Position numbers and translations under genes: made by a program
Notes under the pieces: generated by a model
What the model was told of the DNA's origin: nothing
Databases searched by the model: none
Seen by the model: the letters and a program-made list of their open reading frames with translations, nothing else
Assembly: GCF_019711415.1 (NCBI RefSeq)
Contig: NZ_JAIGNJ010000001.1
Location: forward strand, 675,001 to 739,000
Direction of reading: 5' to 3'
DNA length: 64,000 bases
Source of the DNA: Qipengyuania vesicularis
GTDB taxonomy: Bacteria; Pseudomonadota; Alphaproteobacteria; Sphingomonadales; Sphingomonadaceae
Shown: piece after piece, positions 25,551 to 36,397 of the stretch
Layout of the letters: each line of letters starts with the position of its first letter
How positions within the stretch are numbered: position 1 is the first letter of the stretch

Positions 25551-27569
25551 CTACTGATCGAGGAACGAGCGCATCTTGCGGCTGCGGCTTGGGTGCTTGA
25601 GCTTGCGCAGCGCCTTGGCCTCGATCTGACGGATACGTTCGCGGGTCACCGAGAACTGCTGGCCGACTTCCTCCAGCGTGTGGTCGGTGTTCATGCCGAT
25701 ACCGAAGCGCATGCGCAGCACGCGTTCCTCGCGCGGGGTGAGGCTGGCCAGGACACGGGTGACCGTTTCCTTGAGGTTCGCCTGGATCGCGGCGTCGACC
25801 GGAATGATCGCGTTCTTGTCCTCGATGAAATCGCCCAGATGCGAATCTTCCTCATCGCCGATGGGCGTTTCGAGGCTGATCGGTTCCTTGGCGATCTTCA
25901 TCACCTTGCGCACCTTTTCGAGCGGCATGGAGAGCTTCTCCGCCATCTCTTCAGGTGTCGGTTCGCGGCCCTGATCGTGCAGGAACTGGCGCGAACAGCG
26001 GACCAGCTTGTTGATCGTCTCGATCATGTGGACCGGGATACGGATCGTGCGTGCCTGGTCGGCGATCGAGCGGGTGATCGCCTGGCGGATCCACCACGTG
26101 GCGTAGGTGCTGAACTTGTAGCCGCGACGGTACTCGAACTTGTCGACCGCCTTCATCAGGCCGATGTTGCCTTCCTGGATGAGGTCGAGGAATTGCAGGC
26201 CGCGGTTGGTGTACTTCTTCGCGATCGAGATAACGAGACGCAGGTTCGCCTCGACCATTTCCTTCTTGGCGATACGCGCCTCGCGCTCGCCCTTCTGGAC
26301 CATGTTCACGATGCGGCGGAATTCGGGAAGAGCCATGCCGGTTGCGCTGGCGATATCGCTGATTTCCGTGCGGATACGGTCGATCGCGTCGGCTTCCTTC
26401 TCGGCGAAGGCGGCCCACTTCTTGTCCTTCTTGACGCGGTCCTTCATCCACTCGTCGTCGAGTTCGTTGCCGATATAGGCATCGAGGAAGTCGACGCGCT
26501 TGACCTTGTGACGTTCGGCAAGGCGCAGCATCTGGCCGCCAAGCGCGGTCAGGCGGCGGTTGAAGGCATAGAGATTGTCGACCAGGAACTCGATCTTGGT
26601 CGCGTGGAACTGGACGCTTTCGACCTCGGCGGTCAGCTGGTCTGAGAGCGCTTCGTACTTCTTTTCCTTGGCAGGCGGGAAATTCTCGCCGCGCCCAAGC
26701 ACATCGACGCGTTCTGCCTGAAGCTTCTCGAACTTACCGAACAGATCCTTGATGCGCGCAAAGCGTTCGATGGCATCCGGCTTGAGCGCCGCTTCCATCT
26801 GGGCGAGCGACATCGTGTTGTCCTCGTCCTCATCGTCATCCGACTTGGACGAACCCTCTTCGCCGTCTTCGCCTTCGCTGTCCTCTTCATCATCCTCGTC
26901 GTCATCGTCGCGGATGGTCGGGCCGGCGGTTTCTTCGGAGATCTCGCCGTCGTCGTCATCGTCTTCGGCGTCGTCATTGAGCTTGTCCGCCGGAGGCTCC
27001 TTGGAAAGCATGGCGTCGAGATCGAGGATCTCGCGCAGCTGCATTTCCTCGTTGTTGAGCGCTTCCGACCACTGGATAATGGCGTGGAAGGTGATCGGGC
27101 TCTGGCACAGGCCCATGATCATCATGTCGCGGCCGGCTTCGATACGCTTCGCAATCGCGATTTCGCCTTCGCGGCTGAGCAGTTCGACCGCGCCCATTTC
27201 GCGCAGGTACATGCGGACGGGATCGTCGGTGCGTTCGCCGGTAGCGGCCTTCTTGGCGGCGGGTTTCTTGGCCGCGTCCTTTTCCTTGGCGGAAGGTGCG
27301 GGCGCGATTTCCTCGACTTCGTCTTCCTGCTCGGCATCCTCGTCGCTCTCGACGATCTGGACGCCCATTTCCGAGAGGGCTGACTGGATGTCCTCGATCT
27401 GGTCGCTGCTCATCTCGCCCTGCGGCAGGGCATCGTTGAGCTCGTCATAGGTGACGTAGCCCTTCTTCTTCGCTTTGGTGATGAGCTTCTTGATCGATGC
27501 CTCGTTGAGATCGATCAGGGGTGCGTCGTCGTCCTTGCCGCCTGCGCCGCCGCCTTTTTTACCAGCCAT
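25551..27569 (-). CDS. rpoD: RNA polymerase primary sigma factor (sigma-70, RpoD)
   Basis: A 672-residue housekeeping sigma factor. Seen: region 1.1 at the N-terminus, [12 protein letters not shown] (region 1.2), a non-conserved region, then [23 protein letters not shown] (2.1-2.2, quoted in part as [13 protein letters not shown]), [16 protein letters not shown] (2.3-2.4), region 3, and [20 protein letters not shown] (4.2). The non-conserved region carries a very acidic stretch of about 90 residues with repeated Asp/Glu runs (residues about 200-290). It lies 19 bases after dnaG, completing the yqeY-dnaG-rpoD macromolecular synthesis cluster. Confidence 0.98.
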   Translation of the reverse strand: MAGKKGGGAGGKDDDAPLIDLNEASIKKLITKAKKKGYVTYDELNDALPQGEMSSDQIEDIQSALSEMGVQIVESDEDAEQEDEVEEIAPAPSAKEKDAAKKPAAKKAATGERTDDPVRMYLREMGAVELLSREGEIAIAKRIEAGRDMMIMGLCQSPITFHAIIQWSEALNNEEMQLREILDLDAMLSKEPPADKLNDDAEDDDDDGEISEETAGPTIRDDDDEDDEEDSEGEDGEEGSSKSDDDEDEDNTMSLAQMEAALKPDAIERFARIKDLFGKFEKLQAERVDVLGRGENFPPAKEKKYEALSDQLTAEVESVQFHATKIEFLVDNLYAFNRRLTALGGQMLRLAERHKVKRVDFLDAYIGNELDDEWMKDRVKKDKKWAAFAEKEADAIDRIRTEISDIASATGMALPEFRRIVNMVQKGEREARIAKKEMVEANLRLVISIAKKYTNRGLQFLDLIQEGNIGLMKAVDKFEYRRGYKFSTYATWWIRQAITRSIADQARTIRIPVHMIETINKLVRCSRQFLHDQGREPTPEEMAEKLSMPLEKVRKVMKIAKEPISLETPIGDEEDSHLGDFIEDKNAIIPVDAAIQANLKETVTRVLASLTPREERVLRMRFGIGMNTDHTLEEVGQQFSVTRERIRQIEAKALRKLKHPSRSRKMRSFLDQ

Positions 27570-27588
27570 AGATATCCATCAATCCGTG

Positions 27589-29472
27589 CTACTCGTCGCT
27601 CGCAGGTCCTGAACCCTGCGCGACTTCTGAATCTCTTGCGGCCACCGAGGCGGCCTTTCGACTTGCCATTTGTCCGAGTCGCGCCTCGAAATCCAGCTTC
27701 CGCTTCAACAAACGCTGTTGTTCCGCGAACGCTCCTTCGGGGTCTGTCTCGAATCGCGCGGTTGCTTGCGCCAACGCGACTTCGAGTGCCGGCCTTTCGA
27801 CCAGCAGTGACACGGCTTCAGCCAGATCCTCGCACGCATCAACCGGATCGGAGCCTTTATCGAGAAAGGCGAAATGGGTGTTTGCCGGTGGGGCGGGAAG
27901 GCCTTCAGGCAGCGATATGGGCGATTCGCCGAGCGAATCAAGCGTTTCCGCAGCGGCCATCAACGAATCTATGGCGGGGCCGACATTCGGGTCACGTGCG
28001 GCGAAGCGCGAAAGGGCAGCTTCGTGTCGCGCAATTTCGCCCGGGTGGAGCAACAGACCGTGGATCACGGCAGTTGCGAGAGCGTCGCGTTGACCTCCAG
28101 ACATTGCGTGCTTGAGGCGCGCTGCCGTCTCTGGCGACAGGCGGGGAGGGGGTGCATTGAATCCACCCTTCTTCCACTCGCCACGCGGCTTGAATTCGCG
28201 CTGCGGGCGGGGTGGGAATGCGAAACTCGAGAAACGCTCGAGAAGTTCGCGCTTGTAGAGCGCGCGAATGTCAGGGTGCTGGATCGCCTCGACATGGTTC
28301 TGCAGCCGTTCCTTGAGACCGGCCTTTTCTTCGGGCGAGTCCAACGGCTGCGCGTCGCGCTCGAAAGCCCAGAGCGTATCTAGCAGGCTGGCGGGGGAGG
28401 ACAGCAGCTCTTCCATCGCGCCGACGCCGTTGTCGCGGATGAGATCGTCGGGGTCCATTCCGGCGGGCATCCTCACGATCGAGAGAGAATGGCCCGGGCG
28501 AAGCATGGGCAGGACACGACCGATCGCCCGCATGGCCGCACGTTGTCCTGCATTGTCCCCGTCGAAGCACAGGATGGGCCGCTCGACCTGCCGCCAGAGC
28601 AGCTCGATCTGGTTCTCGGTCAGCGCGGTACCGAGAGGCGCGACTGCCTCCGCAATGCCCGCATTGGCGAGCGCGATGGCGTCCATATAGCCCTCGACCA
28701 CCACGATCCGCCCGCTTTGCCGGGCAGCGGGTGCGGCGCGGTGGAGGTTGTAGAGCGTGCGCCCCTTGTCGAAGAGCGGCGTATCGGGACTGTTGAGATA
28801 CTTCGGCCCATGCGCATCGGCATCGAGGATACGGCCACCAAACGCGATCACGCGCCCGCGCGCATCCTGGATCGGCAGCATCAGGCGACCCCGGAACCGG
28901 TCGTAAGGGTCCTTGCCCTCGACCTCGATCCGCATGCCCGCTTCGACCAGCATCGGTTCGGGGAACGAAAGCGCGCCCTTCAGCGCCTGCCTGTCGGAAG
29001 GTGCAAAGCCGAAACCGAATTCGCGGACTACCGCGTCCGAGAATCCGCGCCGCTTGAGATAGGCCCGAGCCTCCGAACCCTCTGCAGAGGCGAGTTTGTC
29101 GACGAACCACTGCTGCGCCGCCGCTGTGACGTCATGCAGGCTCGCGCGCTTTTCAGCGCGTTCGGCCGCACGCGGATCGGGGGCGGGGACCTCCATTCCG
29201 GCCTCCGCTGCCAGTTCCTTCACCGCGTCCATGAAGGGCATGCCGCGCTGATCGGTCAGCCAGCGGATCGCATCGCCATGCGCTTCGCAGCCGAAGCAAT
29301 GGTAGAAGCCCTTCTCGTCATTGACGTAGAAGCTGGGCGTCTTCTCATTGTGGAACGGGCAGCAGGCCTTGAACTCGCGCCCCGCCTTCGTCAGCCTCAC
29401 CGTGCGGCCGATCACGGCGGACAGCGTGGTCCGCATGCGCAATTCGTCCAGCCATTGGGGTGAAAGGGCCAT
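27589..29472 (-). CDS. dnaG: DNA primase
   Basis: A 627-residue primase making RNA primers for DNA replication. Seen: CHC2 zinc finger CPFHNEKTPSF with FYHCFGCEAHGD (residues about 37-65), RNA polymerase domain GFGFAPSD, RFRGRLMLPIQDARGRVIAFGGR-type block, the TOPRIM motif VVEGYMDAIAL, and FDGDNAGQRAAMRA. The C-terminal DnaB-interacting part is present. GGAAGGCGGG precedes the ATG. Upstream of rpoD and downstream of a lipoprotein gene. Confidence 0.98.
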   Translation of the reverse strand: MALSPQWLDELRMRTTLSAVIGRTVRLTKAGREFKACCPFHNEKTPSFYVNDEKGFYHCFGCEAHGDAIRWLTDQRGMPFMDAVKELAAEAGMEVPAPDPRAAERAEKRASLHDVTAAAQQWFVDKLASAEGSEARAYLKRRGFSDAVVREFGFGFAPSDRQALKGALSFPEPMLVEAGMRIEVEGKDPYDRFRGRLMLPIQDARGRVIAFGGRILDADAHGPKYLNSPDTPLFDKGRTLYNLHRAAPAARQSGRIVVVEGYMDAIALANAGIAEAVAPLGTALTENQIELLWRQVERPILCFDGDNAGQRAAMRAIGRVLPMLRPGHSLSIVRMPAGMDPDDLIRDNGVGAMEELLSSPASLLDTLWAFERDAQPLDSPEEKAGLKERLQNHVEAIQHPDIRALYKRELLERFSSFAFPPRPQREFKPRGEWKKGGFNAPPPRLSPETAARLKHAMSGGQRDALATAVIHGLLLHPGEIARHEAALSRFAARDPNVGPAIDSLMAAAETLDSLGESPISLPEGLPAPPANTHFAFLDKGSDPVDACEDLAEAVSLLVERPALEVALAQATARFETDPEGAFAEQQRLLKRKLDFEARLGQMASRKAASVAARDSEVAQGSGPASDE

Positions 29473-29504
29473 CCCGCCTTCCTATCGCGAGAGGGTCCGG
29501 ACCG

Positions 29505-30191
29505 CTAGTTCGACGGAGCTCCGTCTGCCGGTTTTTCCGGCGCCGGATAGGGGCCCCTCGCAACCGCCTGATTGCCATCGACTTCCAGCAGATAGGCATC
29601 TGCAGGCCCGACAGGCGGCTGTGTGGATTGCCACCAGAAGGTAATCGTCGTGCCCGGTGTCCAGCCGTCGCCTTCGACGACGCGCCAGATGAGGTGTCCA
29701 TCGTCGCTGGTGATCGAAATCGCGTCCTCGCCGCCCAGCGCCGCGAGAGCCTGGGCGCTGGAATAGCCGACGGCACGATTGAATCCGTGAGCCTTGCCGG
29801 TCATCCGGAACAGCGTTGGCGGGCTTTCGACTACCTCGGGACCCTCAGCCGGCTGTTCGTTCGCCGCCTCGGATTCTGAAAGCGTCACCTGGTGGACATA
29901 GGTGTAGATCGTGTCTTCCGGCATCTGGCCAGGTTTGCATTCGCTCGTCCCCTCGGGACAGGCCACGAAGCTGACCATCTTGCCGATCTCGCGATTGCCC
30001 GCGCTTAGCGTCGTCCTGACCTCGGGACCCTGAGGCCCGACGATGCGCGCGCCAAGTGTCGACAGATCGAGATCCGCCGCCGCCAGCGTGCGGGGCTGTG
30101 CGACGGTCGGGGTGGGCGCAGGCTCGGCCTCGCTCTCGCGATCCGAGCAACCGATGAGCGCGAGCGGCGCGAGGAGGAGCAGGCGCTTCAA
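29505..30191 (-). CDS. Predicted lipoprotein between yqeY and dnaG
   Basis: A 228-residue protein with a lipoprotein signal (MKRLLLLAPLALIGC, lipobox L-I-G-C at residues 12-15). The start codon is TTG and overlaps the yqeY stop by four bases (TTGA), implying translational coupling. The mature part is Glu/Pro-rich, then has blocks TLSAGNREIGKMVSFVACPEG, a two-cysteine CPEGTSECKPG motif, and a C-terminal DAYLLEVDGNQAVARGPYP region. No family recognised; probably outer-membrane or periplasmic. Its operon position between yqeY and dnaG may simply be lineage-specific. Confidence 0.72.
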   Translation of the reverse strand: MKRLLLLAPLALIGCSDRESEAEPAPTPTVAQPRTLAAADLDLSTLGARIVGPQGPEVRTTLSAGNREIGKMVSFVACPEGTSECKPGQMPEDTIYTYVHQVTLSESEAANEQPAEGPEVVESPPTLFRMTGKAHGFNRAVGYSSAQALAALGGEDAISITSDDGHLIWRVVEGDGWTPGTTITFWWQSTQPPVGPADAYLLEVDGNQAVARGPYPAPEKPADGAPSN

Positions 30192-30640
30192 GAGAGCGCC
30201 TCCTTCACGAGGCCGCTGGCCTTCGTCATGTCCAGACTTGCCCCGTGCCGAGCCTTGAGTTCGCCCATGACGCGGCCCATGTCCTTCATGCCTTCGGCGC
30301 CGGTATCCGCCTTGATCTGGGCAATGGCCGCGCGGGTTTCCTCCTCGCTCATCTGCTTGGGCAGGAATTCCTCGATGACGGCCAGCTCGGCCTTTTCCTT
30401 GTCGGCAAGTTCCTGTCGGCCACCGCCTTCGTACATCTCGATCGATTCCCGGCGCTGCTTGGCCATCTTCATCAGCACGTCGGTGACGAGGTCATCGTCC
30501 TCCGGCTTCTTGTCCGAAGTGCGCAGCTCGATATCGCGATCCTTGATCTTGGCACCGATCAGGCGCAGCGCGGCAGTGCGCTCCTTGTCCTTCGCCTTCA
30601 TGGCGGTGACGGTTTCGGACTGGATTTTCTCGCGGAGCAT
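30188..30640 (-). CDS. GatB/YqeY domain-containing protein
   Basis: A 150-residue YqeY-type protein resembling the C-terminal tRNA-binding tail of GatB (Asp/Glu-tRNA amidotransferase subunit B). Seen: REKIQSETVTAMKAKDKER, LRLIGAKIKDRDIE and EEFLPKQMSEEE, then MKDMGRVMGELKARHGA, all typical. Function in bacteria is not settled. It heads the yqeY-lipoprotein-dnaG-rpoD cluster and is divergent from carA. Confidence 0.92.
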   Translation of the reverse strand: MLREKIQSETVTAMKAKDKERTAALRLIGAKIKDRDIELRTSDKKPEDDDLVTDVLMKMAKQRRESIEMYEGGGRQELADKEKAELAVIEEFLPKQMSEEETRAAIAQIKADTGAEGMKDMGRVMGELKARHGASLDMTKASGLVKEALS

Positions 30641-30791
30641 TTCGCCTCTTTTCGCCTAACCTGTGGAAGTTTCGTGGCTCATGTAGTGGAAGGGCGTAGA
30701 AAGCCAAGTGTTCCGCTTGACGGGAACCACTGGGGCCCCTAGCGGCTGGGACTTAGCACACATCGCTGGAAACCCCTGACCCGGAGCGCCC

Positions 30792-31973
30792 ATGGCCCTG
30801 TCCGCATTCTCGCACGCGCAACCCAAAGGCGCGACTGGCGTTATCGTATTCGCGGACGGCACCTGTATCTGGGGAAAGGGATTTGGAGCGAGCGGCAGCG
30901 CGGTTGGTGAAGTCTGCTTCAACACCTCCATGACCGGCTACCAGGAAGTTATGACCGATCCTTCCTACGACAGCCAGATCGTCACCTTCACATTCCCGCA
31001 CATCGGCAATGTCGGTGCGAACGAGGAAGACGTGGAGAGCCGCGGTCTCGGAGCGGTCGGCTGCATCGTAAGGCAGGACATCACCCCGCACTCGAACTTC
31101 CGCGCGAGCGACGAGTTCGTCGAGTGGTGCAAGCGTCATGGCAAGATCGGCCTAGCCGGCGTCGACACGCGCGCGCTCACGCGCCGTATCCGTGTGCAGG
31201 GCGCACCCAATGCCGTGATCGCGCATAATCCGCGCGGGCAGTTCGACCTGAAGGCGCTGAAGAAACAGGCCGCAGAATGGAGCGGTCTCGAAGGTCTTGA
31301 TCTCGTCCCATCCGTTACGCGTGAGGATCGCGAGGACTGGGGCGGCGGTTTCTGGCAGCTCGGCAAGGGCTACGCGCGCGCCTCCTGGGAAGGAAAGCCG
31401 CATGTCGTCGCGATCGATTACGGTGCGAAGGACAACATCTTCCGCAACCTCGTGAAGGCAGGGGCAAAGGTCACAGTCGTGCCTGCGCGGACCGGCCTCG
31501 ACGATATCCTCGCCCTCGAACCCGATGGCGTCTTCCTGTCGAACGGCCCCGGCGATCCGGCGGCTACGGGCGAATACGCCGTTCCCGTGATCAAGGGCCT
31601 GCTCGATCGCGACGTTCCGCTATTCGGCATATGCCTTGGCCACCAGATGCTGGCACTGGCCGCAGGGGCAAAGACCGCGAAGATGTTCCAGGGCCACCGC
31701 GGCGCCAATCACCCGGTCCAGCGCGTGGGCGAGGGCTGGGGCGAGAGCACCGGCCTCGTCGAGATTACCAGCATGAACCACGGCTTCGCGGTCGATGCGG
31801 ATACGCTGCCCGACAATGTCGAGCAGACCCACGTCTCGCTCTTCGACGGCACCAATTGCGGTATCTCCATCAGGGGCAAGAAGGCCTTCGGTGTCCAGTA
31901 TCACCCCGAGGCCAGCCCGGGCCCGCAGGACAGTTTCTACCTGTTCGAGAAATTCGTGGGGATGCTCGGGTGA
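30792..31973 (+). CDS. carA: Carbamoyl-phosphate synthase small subunit
   Basis: A 393-residue glutamine amidotransferase subunit feeding ammonia to CarB for arginine and pyrimidine synthesis. Seen: VGEVCFNTSMTGYQEVMTDPSY near the N-terminus, FLSNGPGDPAA, the catalytic Cys in FGICLGHQMLALA, and the His-Glu pair in GVQYHPEASPGP. GGAG precedes the ATG. The stop overlaps a GTG by GTGA and a small lipoprotein gene separates it from carB. Confidence 0.97.
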   Translation: MALSAFSHAQPKGATGVIVFADGTCIWGKGFGASGSAVGEVCFNTSMTGYQEVMTDPSYDSQIVTFTFPHIGNVGANEEDVESRGLGAVGCIVRQDITPHSNFRASDEFVEWCKRHGKIGLAGVDTRALTRRIRVQGAPNAVIAHNPRGQFDLKALKKQAAEWSGLEGLDLVPSVTREDREDWGGGFWQLGKGYARASWEGKPHVVAIDYGAKDNIFRNLVKAGAKVTVVPARTGLDDILALEPDGVFLSNGPGDPAATGEYAVPVIKGLLDRDVPLFGICLGHQMLALAAGAKTAKMFQGHRGANHPVQRVGEGWGESTGLVEITSMNHGFAVDADTLPDNVEQTHVSLFDGTNCGISIRGKKAFGVQYHPEASPGPQDSFYLFEKFVGMLG

Positions 31974-31993
31974 CGGAGAAAGGAAACGGATCG

Positions 31994-32470
31994 ATGACCA
32001 TTCGCGCTGGAGCTCTAAGGCTCGCAACTCTTACGCTAACCTTTGCGGTCGCGGCCTGCGGGAGCGCGAATGGCGATCAGGCTAGCGGGGGATCCGCCGG
32101 CGCAAGTCCAAGCCGCGAATGGACCTCCACCATGGATGGTGACGACCTGCGCCTGCACCGCAAGCTCGACCGTCTGACGCTGAGTTATACGCTTTCGCCG
32201 GGTCGAGAAGGGCCGCAGGCCAAAATTCTTGCTGAGGCATCGCCTTGCCTTGGCGGCAAGGGCAAGCAGCTGGCCGATGACCAGTACACGGCAGACTATT
32301 TCGACGATGCCAGCGCCATCTCCGATATCCGCGATCGCTTCGATGGCGTTGTCGGCCGTATCAACGATTTGTGCGACGTCCCCCAGGAAACCATCGATGA
32401 AATCCAGAGCGGGTTCGACGGTCTCTACTTCCGCTCGGCCTCCGACCGCGCTGCCTTCGCCGACCAGTAA
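31994..32470 (+). CDS. Predicted lipoprotein between carA and carB
   Basis: A 158-residue protein starting at an ATG with AAAGGAAA about 7 bases upstream; a GTG overlapping the carA stop (GTGA) eight codons earlier is an alternative start. Residues 1-22 form a lipoprotein signal ending VAAC. The mature part has an SPSREWTSTMDGDDLRL segment, one mid-protein cysteine pair (ASPCLGG and NDLCDVP) and a helical C-terminus. No family recognised. Insertion between carA and carB is unusual; the genes are close enough (20 and 12 bases) to be one transcript. Confidence 0.75.
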   Translation: MTIRAGALRLATLTLTFAVAACGSANGDQASGGSAGASPSREWTSTMDGDDLRLHRKLDRLTLSYTLSPGREGPQAKILAEASPCLGGKGKQLADDQYTADYFDDASAISDIRDRFDGVVGRINDLCDVPQETIDEIQSGFDGLYFRSASDRAAFADQ

Positions 32471-32482
32471 CCGAAAGTCCCC

Positions 32483-35400
32483 ATGCCCAAACGCACCGAC
32501 ATCTCCTCGATCCTCGTAATCGGCGCCGGCCCGATCATCATCGGCCAGGCCTGCGAGTTCGACTATTCCGGCACCCAGGCGATCAAGGCGCTGAAGGAGG
32601 AGGGATATCGGGTCATCCTGGTCAACTCCAACCCGGCCACGATTATGACCGATCCGGAAATGGCCGATGCGACCTACGTCGAGCCGATCACGCCAGAGAT
32701 CGTCGCCAAGATCATTGAGAAAGAGCGGCCCGATGCGGTGCTGCCGACCATGGGTGGGCAGACGGCGCTGAACTGCGCGCTGAGCCTCAATAAGGACGGC
32801 ACGTTGGAGAAGTTCGGCGTCAAGATGATCGGCGCCGACGCCAAGGCGATCGACAAGGCCGAGGACCGCCAGCAGTTCCGCGAGGCGATGGACAAGATCG
32901 GCCTCGAAAGCGCGCGCAGTGGCATCGCGCATTCGGTCGAGGATGCCTACAAGGTGCTTGAAACAACCGGCCTCCCGGCGATCATCCGCCCAAGCTTCAC
33001 GCTCGGCGGCACGGGTGGAGGCATCGCGTACAACAAGGCCGAATTCGAGCGGATCGTGCGCGAGGGTCTCGATGCTTCGCCTACTACCGAAGTCCTGATC
33101 GAGGAATCGCTTCTCGGCTGGAAAGAGTACGAGATGGAGGTGGTGCGCGACCGGAAGGACAATTGCATCATCATCTGTTCAATCGAGAATGTCGATCCGA
33201 TGGGCGTGCATACGGGCGACTCCATCACAGTCGCCCCGGCTCTCACGCTGACCGACAAGGAATACCAGATCATGCGCACCGCCTCGATTGAGGTGCTGCG
33301 TGAAATCGGCGTCGAAACAGGTGGTTCGAACGTACAGTTCGCAGTCAATCCCAAGGATGGCCGCCTGATTGTGATCGAGATGAACCCGCGTGTTTCGCGG
33401 TCCTCGGCGCTCGCATCGAAGGCGACTGGCTTCCCCATCGCTCGCGTCGCGGCGAAGCTCGCGGTGGGATACACGCTCGACGAGATCCAAAACGAGATTA
33501 CCGGCGCGACGCCTGCCAGTTTCGAGCCGACGATCGACTATGTCGTGACCAAGATCCCGCGCTTCGCCTTCGAGAAGTTCAAGGGCTCGAAAAACGAGCT
33601 ATCGACCGCGATGAAGTCAGTCGGCGAGGTCATGGCCATCGGTCGGTGTTTCGCGGAATCCATGCAGAAGGCGTTGCGCGGGCTCGAGACTGGCCTCGAC
33701 GGCTTCAACCGCGTGCCCGAGCTGGAGAACGTCAGCCGCGAGAAGATCACCGCCGCGCTGAGTCAGAGAACTCCGGACCGCATCCTCAAGATCGCGCAGG
33801 CTTTCCGCGAGGATTTCACGGTCGAGGAGATCAACCAGATCACCGGTTTCGACCCCTGGTTCCTGCGCCAGATCGAAGCGATCATCTACGAAGAGAAGAT
33901 GCTCGGCCACAACGGCCTGCCGCGTGATGAAGCGGAGATGCGCCGCCTCAAGGCGATGGGCTTCTCCGACAAGCGCCTCGCCACATTGGCGGTGCGATCC
34001 GTGGGTGTTGCAGGTGGTCTTGCAGAGACGCAGGCGCGCCGTTCGGGCCTACTGCACGATGCCCTGCGCGCCATGGCGGGCGCAACGAGCGAGCAAGAAG
34101 TGCGCGATCTGCGCCATCGGCTTGGCGTTTATCCAGTCTACAAGCGGATCGATAGTTGCGCGGCAGAGTTCGAGGCGATCACGCCTTATATGTACTCGAC
34201 CTACGAGGCGCCCAGCTTCGGCGAGGCGGAGGATGAGGCCGACCCGAGCGAGCGCCGGAAGATCGTCATCCTCGGCGGCGGTCCGAACCGGATCGGGCAG
34301 GGCATCGAGTTCGACTATTGCTGCGTCCACGCCTGTTTCGCGCTCGCCGAGGCCGGGTTCGAGACGATTATGGTCAACTGCAACCCGGAAACGGTCTCGA
34401 CCGATTACGACACCTCCGATCGCCTATATTTCGAGCCGCTGACCGAGGAAGATGTCCTCGAAATCATGCGAGTAGAAATGTCCAAGGGCGAAGTTGTCGG
34501 CGTGATCGTGCAGTTCGGCGGTCAGACGCCCTTGAAGCTTGCCGCAGCGCTCGAACGTGAAGGCATTCCGATCCTCGGCACAAGCCCCGACGCGATCGAT
34601 CTTGCCGAAGACCGTGAACGCTTCGCCAAACTGGTGAACAAGCTCAAGCTCAAACAGCCGCTCAACGGTATCGCCAAGAGCCGCGACGAGGCCGCTGCTG
34701 CTGCCGCGCGGATCGGCTATCCCGTCCTGCTGCGGCCGAGCTACGTTCTTGGCGGCCGCGCCATGGAGATCGTCGACAGCGAGCCGCAACTCGACGACTA
34801 TATCAACACTGCCGTCAACGTCTCTGGCGACAGTCCGGTGCTGGTCGACCAGTACCTGCGCGATGCTGTCGAATGCGACGTGGACGTGATCGCCGATGGC
34901 GAGGACGTTCGCATTGCGGGTGTCATGCAGCACATCGAGGAGGCTGGTGTGCACTCGGGCGACAGCGCCTGCACCCTGCCGCCCTACAGCCTGTCCGATG
35001 AGATCGTTGAAGAGATGGAGCGCCAGGCGACCGAGCTTGCGCGGGCATTGAATGTGCGCGGCCTCATGAACGTGCAGTTCGCGGTCAAGGATGATGAGGT
35101 TTACCTGATCGAGGTGAACCCGCGCGCCAGCCGCACGGTGCCTTTCGTCGCGAAGGCCATCGGTCAGCCGGTCGCCAAGGTCGCCGCGCGCGTCATGGCA
35201 GGCGAGAAGCTGGCCGATTTCGAACCCTTCAACCTGCGCCCAGAACATATGGCGGTGAAAGAAGCCGTTTTCCCCTTCGCGCGCTTCCCGGGCGCCGATC
35301 CGGTTCTTTCGCCCGAGATGAAGTCGACAGGCGAGGTGATGGGTATCGACCGCGATTTCCCTGCCGCCTTCTTCAAGTCGCAGCTCGGCGCAGGCATGAA

Positions 35401-35806
35401 CTTGCCGCGTGAGGGCACGCTTTTTGTGTCGGTAAAGGACAGCGACAAGGAAGTGATCGTCCCGGCCGTCAAAACGATGCTGGAGCAGGGCTTCCGCGTG
35501 ATCGCAACCGGCGGGACCCAGCGCTTCCTGTCGGACAAGGGCCTCGACATCGAACGGGTAAACAAGGTCGCCGAGGGGCGGCCGCATATTGTCGACGCGA
35601 TTATCGATGGCGAAGTGGCCCTGATCTTCAATACCACAGAGGGATGGCAGTCGCTGCTGGACAGTAAATCGATCCGCGAAGCGGCGCTGGAAAAGAAGTT
35701 GCCGTACTATACCACCGCCGCTGCGAGCCTCGCTACGGCGCGGGCGATTGCAGAGGTTTCGACCGAGCAGCTTGAAGTGCGTTCATTGCAAGACTATTAT
35801 AGCTGA
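32483..35806 (+). CDS. carB: Carbamoyl-phosphate synthase large subunit
   Basis: An 1107-residue enzyme with two homologous ATP-grasp synthetase halves and a C-terminal methylglyoxal-synthase-like regulatory domain. Seen: [17 protein letters not shown] in half one and [17 protein letters not shown] in half two, [12 protein letters not shown] and [12 protein letters not shown], repeated IRPSFTLGG / LRPSYVLGG, and [13 protein letters not shown] in the regulatory domain. Normal length for the family. It makes carbamoyl phosphate from bicarbonate, ATP and CarA-derived ammonia. Confidence 0.98.
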   Translation: MPKRTDISSILVIGAGPIIIGQACEFDYSGTQAIKALKEEGYRVILVNSNPATIMTDPEMADATYVEPITPEIVAKIIEKERPDAVLPTMGGQTALNCALSLNKDGTLEKFGVKMIGADAKAIDKAEDRQQFREAMDKIGLESARSGIAHSVEDAYKVLETTGLPAIIRPSFTLGGTGGGIAYNKAEFERIVREGLDASPTTEVLIEESLLGWKEYEMEVVRDRKDNCIIICSIENVDPMGVHTGDSITVAPALTLTDKEYQIMRTASIEVLREIGVETGGSNVQFAVNPKDGRLIVIEMNPRVSRSSALASKATGFPIARVAAKLAVGYTLDEIQNEITGATPASFEPTIDYVVTKIPRFAFEKFKGSKNELSTAMKSVGEVMAIGRCFAESMQKALRGLETGLDGFNRVPELENVSREKITAALSQRTPDRILKIAQAFREDFTVEEINQITGFDPWFLRQIEAIIYEEKMLGHNGLPRDEAEMRRLKAMGFSDKRLATLAVRSVGVAGGLAETQARRSGLLHDALRAMAGATSEQEVRDLRHRLGVYPVYKRIDSCAAEFEAITPYMYSTYEAPSFGEAEDEADPSERRKIVILGGGPNRIGQGIEFDYCCVHACFALAEAGFETIMVNCNPETVSTDYDTSDRLYFEPLTEEDVLEIMRVEMSKGEVVGVIVQFGGQTPLKLAAALEREGIPILGTSPDAIDLAEDRERFAKLVNKLKLKQPLNGIAKSRDEAAAAAARIGYPVLLRPSYVLGGRAMEIVDSEPQLDDYINTAVNVSGDSPVLVDQYLRDAVECDVDVIADGEDVRIAGVMQHIEEAGVHSGDSACTLPPYSLSDEIVEEMERQATELARALNVRGLMNVQFAVKDDEVYLIEVNPRASRTVPFVAKAIGQPVAKVAARVMAGEKLADFEPFNLRPEHMAVKEAVFPFARFPGADPVLSPEMKSTGEVMGIDRDFPAAFFKSQLGAGMNLPREGTLFVSVKDSDKEVIVPAVKTMLEQGFRVIATGGTQRFLSDKGLDIERVNKVAEGRPHIVDAIIDGEVALIFNTTEGWQSLLDSKSIREAALEKKLPYYTTAAASLATARAIAEVSTEQLEVRSLQDYYS

Positions 35807-35918
35807 CAAGAACACACGCGTACTCCTTCCAAACATTCGACCACGACAGGCTCCGCAAGTTTGCGGACCGGGGTCGAATTGTCCGGAAAGGGACGCAAAG
35901 CAGGAAGGAAATTGGCCC

Positions 35919-36386
35919 ATGGATAAGGTGCCTATGCTGGCAGAGGGCTATGAGAAGCTGACCGCAGACCTCAAGGTGCTGCGTGCCGAACGTCCGAAGA
36001 TCGTCGATGCGATCGAGGAAGCGCGCGCGCATGGCGATCTCTCCGAAAACGCCGAATATCACGCGGCCAAGGAGCGCCAGGGCCAGGTCGAAGCCATGAT
36101 CGGCGATCTGGAAGACAAGATCAGCCGGGCACAGATCATCGACCCGACCACCCTGTCGGGCGACAAGGTCATCTTCGGCGCGACCGTCACGCTTCTCGAT
36201 GAAAACGACAAGCCGGTGAAATACCAGATCGTCGGCCAGACCGAAGCCGATGCGAGCAAGGGCCGCATCAGCTACACTTCGCCCATCGCGCGCGCGCTGA
36301 TCGGCAAGCAAGTGGAAGAGGAAGTCGAAGTCACCGTGCCGAGCGGCGACAAGTTCTACCTGATCGACAAGATCGAATTCGTGTGA
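35919..36386 (+). CDS. greA: Transcription elongation factor GreA
   Basis: A 155-residue factor that stimulates RNA cleavage by backtracked RNA polymerase. Seen: N-terminal coiled coil with the acidic tip [18 protein letters not shown], containing the conserved D and E of GreA, and the C-terminal FKBP-like domain ending with [24 protein letters not shown] precedes the ATG. The 112-base gap before it contains one perfect short hairpin (TCCGCAA/TTGCGGA) but no clear terminator. Confidence 0.97.
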   Translation: MDKVPMLAEGYEKLTADLKVLRAERPKIVDAIEEARAHGDLSENAEYHAAKERQGQVEAMIGDLEDKISRAQIIDPTTLSGDKVIFGATVTLLDENDKPVKYQIVGQTEADASKGRISYTSPIARALIGKQVEEEVEVTVPSGDKFYLIDKIEFV

Positions 36387-36397
36387 AGTTTGTGTGT

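Noticed and set aside
35879..35902. GGGACGCAAAGC upstream of greA, similar to the core of c-di-GMP-I (GEMM) riboswitches
   Set aside because: The second helix and the 3' half of the aptamer are missing; the greA ribosome-binding site follows immediately. Chance similarity is more likely.
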